Origin: Nitrospinota bacterium
Lineage (GTDB): Bacteria > Nitrospinota > Nitrospinia > Nitrospinales > VA-1
Direction: 5' to 3'
Assembly (NCBI GenBank): GCA_009873655.1
Contig: WAIB01000019.1
Location: forward strand, 1-47,181
Length of the DNA stretch: 47,181 bases
Positions 26,274 through 34,321 of this stretch are shown here, piece by piece (positions within the stretch are counted from its first letter, which is position 1; each line of letters begins with the position of its first letter). Position numbers and translations under genes: made by a program. The notes under the pieces are model-generated. The model was not told the DNA's origin. It searched no databases and saw only the letters and a program-made list of their open reading frames with translations.

Positions 26274-28070
26274 TTACTGGGCCACGTTGGAGGAGGCCAT
26301 GTTTAATATTTCTTCCTTGCCGTAATGGTCGAGGTAGAGAAGGAAATGTTCTCGCGACAGGTAATTCCAGATTTTCCGGGAGGGGAAATGTTCTTCGATG
26401 ATGGAATCGAAATTTTCGTAAACATCCATTACTTCCTCTCGTTGCATACCGGATTTTATTTCATAATCGAATACAATAGCCATGTCCCGGTCCGGATCTT
26501 GAATGATCCGGTCAATTTTGAACTTGGCCGGGTTGTGATAGATGGCTGAGTCTTTTTCCAATGCAAAAATGGACTGCCCCACAGAGTGGATGATGCCGCT
26601 TTCCACTTCTGAGTTTTCAATGGTGAATCGAATCGTATCCTCTGCCTCTTCTCTCTTTTCCGTGGGAAACCCGAAAAACAGGTAGAGATGGTTCCATATT
26701 CCCGCATCGGAACTGTGTTTCAATACCGCTCTTTCTGTTTCCTGGTCGCAGCCTTTGTCAATAACAGACAGAATCCGGTCATTAGCGCTTTCCAGTCCGA
26801 AAAAGAGCATGAGGAATCCCGCGCGATAGATATCATCAAAGAGTTCGGCGGATTCTTTTTCGCTCGATTCGAATTTGAGCATTCCCAGCGAGCGCATTTC
26901 CACCCCACGCTTGAGAATTTCTTTCGACATTCGGTTAAAAGCGTTGGGAGAAATAGCCTCATCAGAGAAGGTGAAGTATTTGGTTTTGTATTTTTTTGAC
27001 AGGTGGTCCAATTCTTCGGCAACCCTAACTTCATTTTCTTTTCTATAATGCGAGTCGTAAATGAAACTGTGGGTGCAGAAGGTGCATTTACCCCAGTAAC
27101 ATCCCCGGCTCGACATATAGGGAAGAACCGGGTAAGGCATCAGGTATTTTTCCAGTGGCAATTGGTCGAAGGTCGGACAGCTCAGTTGCTCATAAGGCAG
27201 TGCTTCGGTTTTTGGATTTCGAATCACCCGGTCCCCTTCAAGGTAAATCAGGTTCGGGACTGCATTCAGGGGCTTGTTTTCTTTCAGATGACACACCAGT
27301 TGATCCAGGGGAAGCTCGCCTTCAGATACGATCAGGCTATGAAAAAACTCTTTAAACAATTCCTGTTTGTCATCGAGCAAGTCAGCATGACGGTTAAAGA
27401 CGCTGCCCCCTACCACGATATGTAAATGCGGATAACGCCGTCGAAGTTGCCGCGCCAATGTGAGACCGGGAATGACCTGCCCGATATGGATGATGGAAAG
27501 CCCGACAATACCGTAATCCTCCCAGGGTATTTTGGGGGTAAGATGCTCGTCGAACATGTGCACGAAAGGATTTCTTACGGTATCCTGCGTGGCCCTCAAA
27601 ATTCCGGACAGGTTTTCTTCGGGGTTTCCCTGCATGAAAAAGGAGTCGAGATCCACACGGCTCGGGTGGTGCGCGTAGGAAATCAATTGCATCGCAATTT
27701 TCAGGTTGGTGTAGGCTTTGCTGTATATATCAAACTGGAAAAAACGGTTTTCGTCTCTAAGCACATTTTTTGCATCTTCTACCTCATTGAGGACGGATTC
27801 CAAAAAAGCGGTGTCGGAGAGGATATCTTTATAAACAGGCCGGACTTCCTGGTCTTCCAAAGACCGCGCGGGATCAGCCAGGCGCTCCCTTATAACCTGG
27901 ACACAGTGCTCCAGATATTTACGTGAAAGGAAAACATCGTAACATTCTATATTTAAATCAAACTGGTCCACCTCATGGCCCCGGGACTCCAAATGGGCCT
28001 TTAAAGAGGGCAAGGCCAGATAGGGTTGGCTGGGATACCACTGCGGCGGAAAAAGGAGAGCGACTTTCAT
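26274..28070 (-). CDS. B12-binding-type radical SAM protein
   Basis: The 598-residue protein has an N-terminal Rossmann/cobalamin-binding-like domain (MKVALLFPPQWYPSQPYLALPSLKAHLESRGHEV; later IVGLSIIHIGQVIPGLTLARQLRRRYPHLHIVVGG) and a radical SAM core with SSRGCYWGKCTFCTHSFIYDSHYR near residue 325 (CX4CX2C as in many members of this group) and MLFFGLESANDRILSVIDKG. The usual D-x-H-x-x-G cobalamin motif is not evident, so B12 may not be bound. Such enzymes do methylations, thiomethylations and rearrangements. It has its own promoter and precedes the TPR-methyltransferase-radical SAM unit; the 22-bp motif shared by both promoters suggests co-regulation. Confidence 0.85.
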   Translation of the reverse strand: MKVALLFPPQWYPSQPYLALPSLKAHLESRGHEVDQFDLNIECYDVFLSRKYLEHCVQVIRERLADPARSLEDQEVRPVYKDILSDTAFLESVLNEVEDAKNVLRDENRFFQFDIYSKAYTNLKIAMQLISYAHHPSRVDLDSFFMQGNPEENLSGILRATQDTVRNPFVHMFDEHLTPKIPWEDYGIVGLSIIHIGQVIPGLTLARQLRRRYPHLHIVVGGSVFNRHADLLDDKQELFKEFFHSLIVSEGELPLDQLVCHLKENKPLNAVPNLIYLEGDRVIRNPKTEALPYEQLSCPTFDQLPLEKYLMPYPVLPYMSSRGCYWGKCTFCTHSFIYDSHYRKENEVRVAEELDHLSKKYKTKYFTFSDEAISPNAFNRMSKEILKRGVEMRSLGMLKFESSEKESAELFDDIYRAGFLMLFFGLESANDRILSVIDKGCDQETERAVLKHSSDAGIWNHLYLFFGFPTEKREEAEDTIRFTIENSEVESGIIHSVGQSIFALEKDSAIYHNPAKFKIDRIIQDPDRDMAIVFDYEIKSGMQREEVMDVYENFDSIIEEHFPSRKIWNYLSREHFLLYLDHYGKEEILNMASSNVAQ

Positions 28071-28158
28071 TTTTCCTCCTTTTTAAGGGCCGTTGATTTT
28101 TGCAGGTTCGGCAATCGCACAAGCTTTAACTAAAAGAATTATTGGAGTTTATTAGATT

Positions 28159-28188
28159 AGCATATATCCAACCCGAAACCCCTGTCAA
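28159..28188 (-). promoter_or_regulatory. Sigma-70 promoter of the B12-type radical SAM gene
   Basis: On the minus strand TTGACA (28188-28183) and TATGCT (28164-28159) are 18 bp apart, about 90 bp before the ATG at 28070. Confidence 0.7.
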
Positions 28189-28215
28189 CCCGGGCCACGC
28201 ATCGGGTTTGAGCCA

Positions 28216-28237
28216 ATTCTTTTTCGACTGGAAATAT
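28216..28237 (-). promoter_or_regulatory. 22-bp shared upstream motif, copy 2
   Basis: ATATTTCCAGTCGAAAAAGA plus AT (minus strand) lies 28 bp upstream of the -35 box, in the same orientation as copy 1, with two mismatches to it. Confidence 0.5.
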
Positions 28238-28287
28238 TTTAAGGCTTTTAAAGTCGGAGTTGCCTTTTTTGTCACCACGCGCAGTGG

Positions 28288-28317
28288 TTGAGAGTGTTTG
28301 CGGGAAAGGATTATACT
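28288..28317 (+). promoter_or_regulatory. Sigma-70 promoter opening the Lcl/NHL region
   Basis: TTGAGA (28288-28293) and TATACT (28312-28317) are 18 bp apart, about 70 bp before the TTG start at 28388. Each box differs from consensus at one base. Confidence 0.65.
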
Positions 28318-28387
28318 TACGAGATTCCCAGAAATCTTTTAAAAATATTGGTTTATTGTTTTACCCTTGTTAGGAAGGAGATTTGTG

Positions 28388-28990
28388 TTGAGCGACCAAG
28401 ATACTGAAACTAAAGAAACACCCGATTCTTCGGAAGCCCCTGAAGAAAAGGAGGTAGATCACCTTTCAGATTTGAGCGAGTTGGAGAAAATTAAAGCCGA
28501 GCTCCAAAAGGAAAAGGAGAAGGCAGCTCAGGAACTAGCGGAAGGTGAAGATGAAGAAGAAGATTTAAGAGAGGTAGATTATCTTCAAAAGCTAATCACC
28601 CTTTCGGTTAAATTTGACCATCATATTGGAATGTACCTGATGCCTTCATTCATTGATTGCGGACTCAAGTATGACCATCGTCTTGCTGAAAGTTATACCG
28701 TTCAGCTGACGACCATCCAGTCTTTTCTGCGTCTTTTAGAAAAAGTAGATGGTGTGACCCGCGAGGAAGTGACTAAACAATGTATTTTAAATTTGAGAAA
28801 CATTCTTCAGCTGGTTCATAAAAATATGGTCAAACCCCTTTACAGGGAAGTAGGCCTAATGAAAAAGAAACCCAAATCGGAAAGTCTGGACAATTTCAAA
28901 AAGAACTGGAATGAGCGGATCGAGGAACTCCAGAAAACCTGTGACTTTGAATATCAAATTCTGGACGTAAAAGGGTTTCTGTTAAAATAA
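28388..28990 (+). CDS. Acid-tailed helical protein of unknown function
   Basis: The start is taken as TTG 28388 (SDQDTETKETPD), 7 bp after AAGGAG; a GTG one codon earlier is possible. The (M)SDQ beginning matches the Lcl protein at 34322, which supports this choice. The 200-residue product has about 70 acidic, disordered residues and then a helical domain (YLQKLITLSVKFDHHIGMYLMPSF ... YTVQLTTIQSFLRLLEKVDGV ... LNLRNILQLVHKNMVKPLYREVG). No family is recognised. There is no signal peptide. A hairpin terminator follows before the NHL gene. Confidence 0.8.
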   Translation: MSDQDTETKETPDSSEAPEEKEVDHLSDLSELEKIKAELQKEKEKAAQELAEGEDEEEDLREVDYLQKLITLSVKFDHHIGMYLMPSFIDCGLKYDHRLAESYTVQLTTIQSFLRLLEKVDGVTREEVTKQCILNLRNILQLVHKNMVKPLYREVGLMKKKPKSESLDNFKKNWNERIEELQKTCDFEYQILDVKGFLLK

Positions 28991-29078
28991 AAGGCTCGAT
29001 GCAATTGGCATGTGATTGATTTAGTCCCTGCAGGTTGCAATAAAATTTTGGTTTGAAAGTCTGGTTTCAGACACAGGG

Positions 29079-29099
29079 GAGCCCCTTACGGGGCTCTTT
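29079..29099 (+). terminator. Hairpin terminator between acid-tailed protein and NHL gene
   Basis: GAGCCCC (29079-29085) pairs with GGGGCTC (29090-29096) over TTAC, followed by TTT. The T-run is short, so read-through into the NHL gene is possible. Confidence 0.6.
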
Positions 29100-29145
29100 C
29101 CTATTGGAGTCTTATTGGGAACATGGAATAGGAAAGGGTTTAAAA

Positions 29146-30135
29146 TTGGCTGAGGAAACTAACAGCGACGAAAATTCAGAAGCCCTGGAGGTCGTAGCAA
29201 CCGAGGAAACTCTTCCTGAAGAGCGGCCGACAGTCGACCACAGTAAACTTTATGTCTGGGTTGCGGACTCCGGAAATGACAGGATCCAAAAATTCGACGG
29301 CAATGGAAAGCTGCTCATGCAGTTTGGATCTTCGGGAGGGACGCGTCCCCCTTATGTCCCTGGAGAGTTTAAAACTCCAAGCGGTATCGCGGTAGATTTG
29401 GAAGGACATATCTGGGTAGTGGACACGGGTTGCCACCGAATTCAGAAATTTGACCCGGATGGAGATTTCTTTTTGGAGTTTGGTACCGAAGGGTGGGGGC
29501 AGGACAAGTTTTATATGCCGGAAGAAATTGTGGCAGAGCCTACCGGGACCGTTCTTATCGCTGACACATCCAATCATTGTGTCAAACGGTATGACGATGA
29601 TGGAGAGTTTATCCTGAGTTTTGGTTATGCCGGAAACTTTGATGGTTTTATGAAGTTCCCGGTTGGACTGGCTTTAGACAGGGAAGGCAACATTTACGTG
29701 GCCGATCGTGACAACCAGCGTATTCAAATTTTCAACGAAGACGGGCAGTTCTTGTCCAAGTTCGGGGAATATGGTTTTGAGCCGGGAAGGTTGAACTTTC
29801 CTACCGGGATCACTGTCCGCAGGGATGGAACTCTCATCGTTGCTGAAAAAAGCCAGAACCGCCTGCAACTTTTTGACCGGGAAGGGCACTCCCTCGGGGT
29901 CATTGGTGAAGGCGGCAAACGAGACGGCCAGTTCAATTGCCCATGCTCTGTGGTAGAGGATCCCTATGGATACGTTTTTGTCGTCGATACCATCAATCAA
30001 AGAATTCAGAAGTTTGATCCGGACCTCAATTTCATGGCCAAATGGGGTATTGTCGGCAAGGAACCCGGTCAATTTTATAACCCTTCCGGAATTTGCCTTT
30101 CATGGGAACCCGATTGGGCACCTCAGGAAGAGTGA
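29146..30135 (+). CDS. Six-repeat NHL propeller with acidic N-terminal tail
   Basis: The start is TTG 29146 (AEETNSDENSEALEV) after GGAAAGGG; the frame stays open 31 codons further, but that part runs through the terminator hairpin and is rejected. The 329-residue product has about 33 acidic residues and then six classical NHL repeats: VADSGNDRIQKFD, VVDTGCHRIQKFD, IADTSNHCVKRYD, VADRDNQRIQIFN, VAEKSQNRLQLFD, VVDTINQRIQKFD, each followed by a G-x-F/L-x-x-x-FG strand. A closed six-bladed propeller of the TRIM-NHL/Brat type is likely. It has no signal peptide, unlike many bacterial NHL proteins. First gene of the NHL-Lcl-TPR-LRR set. Confidence 0.9.
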   Translation: MAEETNSDENSEALEVVATEETLPEERPTVDHSKLYVWVADSGNDRIQKFDGNGKLLMQFGSSGGTRPPYVPGEFKTPSGIAVDLEGHIWVVDTGCHRIQKFDPDGDFFLEFGTEGWGQDKFYMPEEIVAEPTGTVLIADTSNHCVKRYDDDGEFILSFGYAGNFDGFMKFPVGLALDREGNIYVADRDNQRIQIFNEDGQFLSKFGEYGFEPGRLNFPTGITVRRDGTLIVAEKSQNRLQLFDREGHSLGVIGEGGKRDGQFNCPCSVVEDPYGYVFVVDTINQRIQKFDPDLNFMAKWGIVGKEPGQFYNPSGICLSWEPDWAPQEE

Positions 30136-30174
30136 TTTTTGAAACCTAAACCTGCTTATCTCAGAAAATAAAAT

Positions 30175-30765
30175 ATGCGATTAAAAAATAAATGGATCAT
30201 ATTGGTACTGCTGGCTGTTTTTTCAGGCCCTCAGGAAGCTCAGGCCGAGAGCGGCAAGGACGAGGTTTTTGGTGGCCAGATATTATCCATGACGGAAGAA
30301 AAGCCACCTCTTTCTCCTTCTAACGACCCGAGGTTCCAGGACAATAATGATGGAACCGTGACGGATTTGCAGGAAGGTCTGATGTGGAAGAAAATAGATT
30401 TCTACCAGGAAAAAAAAGTATGGGCCAGCTGGGAGGAATCTCAGGAACTCCTGGAAAAATTTAATGAAGAAAAGTATGCAAGTTATTCGGACTGGCGGCT
30501 ACCCACTCGCAAGGAACTGAAAACTCTTTATGAAGAGGACAAAAAAATTCCGTGGAAATATTACTGGACTGAAAACTTTGTACATATCGACCCTATATTT
30601 GGTTATTCGCATTGTTGTTTCTGGTCAAGCGAACTTTATAAAGATAAATATGCCTGGGGATTTAATTATATTGGCGGCAAAGATTACCCGAGCATGAAGG
30701 GAGGGGGTCAGTACCACCTTTCCTTGTCAACCATTCGCCCTGTAAGAACGGTTGCCAAGAAATAA
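30175..30765 (+). CDS. Exported Lcl/DUF1566-domain protein
   Basis: This 196-residue protein is the only Lcl protein of the window with a signal peptide (KWIILVLLAVFSGPQEAQAES). The single Lcl domain spans about residues 55-192: RFQDNNDGTVTDLQEGLMWKK, YSDWRLPTRKELKTLY, HIDPIFGYSHCCFWSSE and STIRPVRTV. The Cys-Cys pair replaces the GCG-x-x-T-W-T-S stretch of the other copies. The Lcl fold is related to the C-type-lectin/formylglycine-enzyme group and in Legionella Lcl the domain binds surface ligands; here it is probably periplasmic or surface exposed. Second gene of the NHL-Lcl-TPR-LRR set, 39 bp after the NHL gene. Confidence 0.88.
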   Translation: MRLKNKWIILVLLAVFSGPQEAQAESGKDEVFGGQILSMTEEKPPLSPSNDPRFQDNNDGTVTDLQEGLMWKKIDFYQEKKVWASWEESQELLEKFNEEKYASYSDWRLPTRKELKTLYEEDKKIPWKYYWTENFVHIDPIFGYSHCCFWSSELYKDKYAWGFNYIGGKDYPSMKGGGQYHLSLSTIRPVRTVAKK

Positions 30766-30830
30766 CCCGGGGTCCACAACCCCTGTACGGGTGCGAAGTT
30801 TTCAGTGTTTCTAAAATTGAGCCAAAAAAT

Positions 30831-31643
30831 ATGAGTGAAGAAGAAAAACAAGAAACTTCAGAAATCGAAGCTCCGGAAGAATCTCCACCTTCTGAAGAAC
30901 CTCCCACAGATTTAAAAGAGGAAGAAGCCCCCGAGTCGGAAGAAGAAGAGCTTGAGGATGAGGACGAGGAGGAAATCGAGTTCGACCTCGAAGCGCAGGT
31001 CGAAGAGTTCCGCCGGTTGATAGAAGAAGATCCCGATAACTGTGTTAATTTTTATAATCTGGGTGAGGCACTGGCCGAGCTCGGTCAAACCGGGGAAGCC
31101 CGGGAGGCTTTTGAACAGGCCTTGGAATTGGATAAGAACCAGGAGTTCAGTTCGATCATTCACCTGGGTATCGGCAATCTTTATTATCACCAGCTGATGT
31201 CGGGCATCCAGTCAAACGTTGTAAAAAGTTCGGTGGGCATGCTCTCACAACACAAACAGCAGAATTCAATCAGTTCTGTCAGCGGCGATGATTATTCCAT
31301 TCCCATCAACGAGTTTGAAAAAGCCATCCAGTTTCTTCCCACACTGAATGCAGATGAAGAAATAGTGGATTACGTCAGGAAAAATGCTCCAAAACAAATC
31401 TCCACTATTTATTACAAGTGGGCTTCAGACTTGTTTGACAAGGCCCGGCAGCTTGAACATTACGGGGATGAAATCAAAGATATTAAGCAGGGCCTGAAAT
31501 TCCTGAAAAAGACGATAGAAATTGATCCAAACCATGCGCAGGCCAACCTGATGGTCAAATATGGAAAGAAAATGCTGGTGGAAGGTTTCAGCATTTACGA
31601 TGAATATGGCTTTGAAGCAAAAATAATCCCGGGGTCTGGATAA
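30831..31643 (+). CDS. Acid-tailed TPR protein
   Basis: The 270-residue soluble protein opens with about 65 mostly acidic residues (MSEEEKQETSEIEAPEESPP and onward). Then come TPR units: CVNFYNLGEALAELGQTGEAREAFEQALELDKN and, after a 60-residue insert, a second set around ISTIYYKWASDLFDKARQLE and FLKKTIEIDPNHAQANLMVKYGKKM. It has no signal peptide. TPRs bind partner proteins; its position between an Lcl gene and an LRR gene, all on one strand with short gaps, suggests an adaptor of the same system. Confidence 0.85.
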   Translation: MSEEEKQETSEIEAPEESPPSEEPPTDLKEEEAPESEEEELEDEDEEEIEFDLEAQVEEFRRLIEEDPDNCVNFYNLGEALAELGQTGEAREAFEQALELDKNQEFSSIIHLGIGNLYYHQLMSGIQSNVVKSSVGMLSQHKQQNSISSVSGDDYSIPINEFEKAIQFLPTLNADEEIVDYVRKNAPKQISTIYYKWASDLFDKARQLEHYGDEIKDIKQGLKFLKKTIEIDPNHAQANLMVKYGKKMLVEGFSIYDEYGFEAKIIPGSG

Positions 31644-31670
31644 CAGCCCGATATTTAACCGGAGGTAATG

Positions 31671-32066
31671 ATGCCCAATATAGACGATTTGATTCGTGAC
31701 AAGTTGAGTAGTGATGGGCAAGTGCTCAATCTCAAGGCCCAGTTCTTGAGAGAAGTCGGAGCGAAAGAGCTGGCTAAGAGAGAAGAATTAAAAAACGTTC
31801 GAGCTATGGACCTCTCCCAAAACGGGATTGGCGATGAAGGGGTGAAAGCGATTGCTGAATCGAATGTTTTTTCTAATTTGAGAAACCTGAATTTGGCCTC
31901 CAACAATATCAGTGACGAAGGCGCAAAATGTTTGGCCACCTCCAAAAAATTGAATAAACTTCGCAGCCTGCAGCTGGTTGTGAACGATATTTCTGAGGAA
32001 GGTGAGAAAATATTAAGAAATTCCACGGATTTGACCAGCCTGACCTCATTAAAGTTCAGGGTTTGA
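31671..32066 (+). CDS. Small leucine-rich-repeat protein
   Basis: GGAGGT lies 4 bp before ATG 31671; an ATG directly before it is too close. The 131-residue protein has a short helical start (IDDLIRDKLSSDGQVLNL) and three to four ribonuclease-inhibitor-like leucine-rich repeats: NVRAMDLSQNGIGDEGVKAIAE, NLRNLNLASNNISDEGAKCLA, KLRSLQLVVNDISEEGEKIL and a final TSLTSLKF. It has no signal peptide. Such short curved repeats bind proteins. It is the last gene before a strong terminator. Confidence 0.87.
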   Translation: MPNIDDLIRDKLSSDGQVLNLKAQFLREVGAKELAKREELKNVRAMDLSQNGIGDEGVKAIAESNVFSNLRNLNLASNNISDEGAKCLATSKKLNKLRSLQLVVNDISEEGEKILRNSTDLTSLTSLKFRV

Positions 32067-32099
32067 CGGGCAAATCCGGGCCAAAAAGGATGCTTTTAA

Positions 32100-32135
32100 T
32101 CCCTAAAAATATCCTCTGAAAGAGGATTTTTGGGA
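32100..32135 (+). terminator. Long-stem terminator after LRR gene
   Basis: ATCCTCT (32111-32117) pairs with AGAGGAT (32121-32127) over GAA; flanking A/T and TCCC/GGGA pairs extend the stem, and a T-run follows the inner stem. It closes the 28.4-32.1 kb set. Confidence 0.75.
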
Positions 32136-32400
32136 AGGCTGGAAACGATTGAATTTGCAGGGGTTTTGGGGTCAATAATTATAGTGTTATTAAAGGCTTG
32201 ACTTCCCCTGGGGGTTTTGCTATTTTCGCTTCACTCTAGTCAGACCAGAAGGTTTGATGGGTAGGTTCTGTCATTTTCCAGTAATCAAAATAGACGGAAC
32301 TTGTTAAAGTTATACGAAGAATCACCCATTAGGTTGATAGATTTATAAATTTTAAGTTGTTTCAGGTTACTTTAAATCAAGCTTCGAAAGGGGGAGCAAA
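32136..32400 (+). promoter_or_regulatory. Promoter and leader region of exported protein gene
   Basis: This non-coding stretch holds a likely promoter: TTGACT (32198-32203) and TATTTT (32221-32226), 17 bp apart. The predicted leader is about 170 nt long. No open frame with protein-like composition is seen. Confidence 0.55.
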
Positions 32401-32898
32401 ATGAGAAAGACCGTTGTAGCTTTATTGGCAGTATTTTTTGTGTTTTCTGTAACAGTAGCCAGCGCAAATGTTGCAACAGTTCCTGCAGGTGGAAAAGCGC
32501 AATGTGAAAGAGCCGGTTGGGTTATTGAGAATCAAAGTGAAACCAAAGACACCGTTGTTCATATTGACATCGGAAAAATGGCTTATTCCTGGACCAAGAA
32601 TTTCGACAGAACTCTTCCTCCGGGTGACTTCCTGGCAAATTCCTTGGAAGAAAAAACCACATTCACCAACAAAGGCCCTGCTGCCATTACCTTGAACTGT
32701 CAACGTTCACGAATGGAAAATGCTAACCGCCATGAGTGGAAAAAGGATGCAGGTTCTCATAAAACCTATCAGTCTAACTACCATCTGGACCATGTAACTC
32801 CTGGTACTTACATTGAGCCGGGTATGGGTCAGCCTGAAGGTACCGAGCGTGGATTGTTCAGCCAGGTTAATGGACAAACCCGTGAAGGTGAGCGATAA
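32401..32898 (+). CDS. Exported protein of unknown function
   Basis: I do not recognise this 165-residue protein. It has a signal peptide (MRKTVVALLAVFFVFSVTVASANV) and a mature domain of about 140 residues with two cysteines (Cys in GKAQCERAG and in TLNCQRSRM) that probably form a disulfide, and a strand-rich pattern (GWVIENQSETKDTVVHIDIGKM; KTTFTNKGPAAITLNC) like a small beta-sandwich. GGGGG-rich ribosome site AAGGGGGAG precedes the ATG. With its own promoter, long leader and very strong terminator it is a single-gene unit, probably well expressed, placed between two parts of the Lcl array. Confidence 0.85.
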   Translation: MRKTVVALLAVFFVFSVTVASANVATVPAGGKAQCERAGWVIENQSETKDTVVHIDIGKMAYSWTKNFDRTLPPGDFLANSLEEKTTFTNKGPAAITLNCQRSRMENANRHEWKKDAGSHKTYQSNYHLDHVTPGTYIEPGMGQPEGTERGLFSQVNGQTREGER

Positions 32899-32918
32899 GA
32901 TTTAATTTGAGTTATTCC

Positions 32919-32953
32919 AGCCGGGGGGCTTTTGGCCCCCCGGCTTTTTTTTT
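32919..32953 (+). terminator. Very strong intrinsic terminator
   Basis: An 11-pair GC-rich perfect stem (AGCCGGGGGGC with GCCCCCCGGCT) around a five-base loop is followed by nine T, 20 bp after the exported-protein stop. Confidence 0.93.
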
Positions 32954-33028
32954 GGGAATTTTTTTGGATATTGAAGCGGGGAATTATAAAATAGGGTCTC
33001 CAAACACAGAATTTTTGACGAGGGAAAA

Positions 33029-33523
33029 ATGAGCGAAAACAGGTTTGTCGACAATGGAGACGGTACCGTAACGGACACTCTGACCCAGCTAATGTGGATG
33101 CAGAAGGACTCTTATCTCGATTTATTGCGTTTTGTAACACATAGTGGCGCCGTAAAATATATGAATAAAAAAAACGAAGAAACTTTTGCGGGTCACACCG
33201 ACTGGCGTTTGCCAAACAAGCGGGAAGCACATTCTCTTTTTGATGCGGATAAAGAGGTAAAAGACAAATACGATATGTCCATCCATATTGACCCGGTCTT
33301 TACCCCCGGATGCGGTTATGACACCTGGACCAGCAATACGAGGGGAAAAATCACCGCCTATTGTTATTCTTTTAACAGTGGGTCAGGAGGCCATAAGGAA
33401 TCGGAAGATACTTTGAACTCCAGCGTGAGGCTGGTGCGGGGGGAATTTGATAACTCAAAAGCCAAAATTAACTTTGTGCCGGAAGTTAGAGACAAAATCA
33501 CGCAGGGAGGAGGCTGGAGGTAG
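33029..33523 (+). CDS. Cytoplasmic Lcl/DUF1566-domain protein 2
   Basis: GAGGG lies before ATG 33029. The 164-residue protein is essentially one Lcl domain with no leader: RFVDNGDGTVTDTLTQLMWM, FAGHTDWRLPNKREAHSLF, IHIDPVFTPGCGYDTWTS and SSVRLVRGE. The last 25 residues (INFVPEVRDKITQGGGWR) form a short tail not shared with the other copies. It retains the full N-x-x-G-D-G motif that could bind calcium. It stands alone, with more than 300 bp to the next Lcl gene. Confidence 0.88.
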   Translation: MSENRFVDNGDGTVTDTLTQLMWMQKDSYLDLLRFVTHSGAVKYMNKKNEETFAGHTDWRLPNKREAHSLFDADKEVKDKYDMSIHIDPVFTPGCGYDTWTSNTRGKITAYCYSFNSGSGGHKESEDTLNSSVRLVRGEFDNSKAKINFVPEVRDKITQGGGWR

Positions 33524-33855
33524 TTTTCCCTCCCCGTTGAAAAAAAGGAATGGGGGTTTTTAAATCCCGGGCCAATATCAGGCCGAATAAAAACTATTCT
33601 CGAAAAATCAGAGGTTTCCGGGCTTCAAAAAGGCCTGTTTAGAGTTGAAAATCCAAGTGCCGAATGGTATTTTGTACTATTAACTATTCAAAGTTTCAGT
33701 AGATTCAAAGAGATTAAACACTCTATCTCGTTGTCACATTTTGGAGGGTTCGTGCTTATCCTGAATCTCTTATTTTTGGGACCGGGGAATTTAAAGCCAA
33801 GCCTCTTTGAATAGACGGGATGAAAAGAGTGTTTTTTTTGTTGCAATTTTGAGGT
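33524..33855. other. Non-coding stretch inside the Lcl array
   Basis: No supported gene. It probably holds the promoter of the 33.9-39.1 kb operon; TTGTCA near 33733 is a possible -35 box but no good -10 box is found at the right distance. It is AT-rich with several short inverted repeats. Confidence 0.4.
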
Positions 33856-34299
33856 ATGAGTTTGCCACAGCCAAACTGGAAAAAAAATGATAATGGAACC
33901 ATTGAAGATCTTGATAATGATTTGATGTGGGTTGTGAGGGATTCAAGGCAGGAGCTGGGTAAATGGCTCAATTGGGATGAGGGCATGGCCTATGTGAAGG
34001 CGTGTAATGACCAAAATTACCTGGGCCACAATGATTGGCGTCTGCCGAGCAAAAGCGAGGTGCGCTCCCTTTTTAAAAATAAGGATTCTTATCGGGAAAT
34101 GTTCCTGAACCTGCCAAAAAAACCTGCTCGTCGTGTTTCCAATTACCAGGCAGGCGGTGAAACCAGTGTCTGGACCTCTGAAACCCGTTATGACTCCTAT
34201 GCATGGAAATGTTATTTCCCCGATTTGAAGGAAGTCTGTGTAGATCAATCGGTATCGACCACAGGGACTTCGGTCCGTATGGTCCGCGATATAGACTGA
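33856..34299 (+). CDS. Cytoplasmic Lcl/DUF1566-domain protein 3
   Basis: The 147-residue protein is a single Lcl domain: NDNGTIEDLDNDLMWVV, YLGHNDWRLPSKSEVRSLF, GGETSVWTSETRYDSYAW and TSVRMVRDID. The first motif has lost the G-D-G turn, and the IHIDPIF segment is replaced by a basic stretch (LPKKPARRVSNYQAGG), so ligand binding probably differs from copies 2 and 8. It is the first gene of a tight plus-strand series; the next gene starts 22 bp later. Confidence 0.87.
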   Translation: MSLPQPNWKKNDNGTIEDLDNDLMWVVRDSRQELGKWLNWDEGMAYVKACNDQNYLGHNDWRLPSKSEVRSLFKNKDSYREMFLNLPKKPARRVSNYQAGGETSVWTSETRYDSYAWKCYFPDLKEVCVDQSVSTTGTSVRMVRDID

Positions 34300-34321
34300 A
34301 TATTCTTAAGACGAGGTAAAA

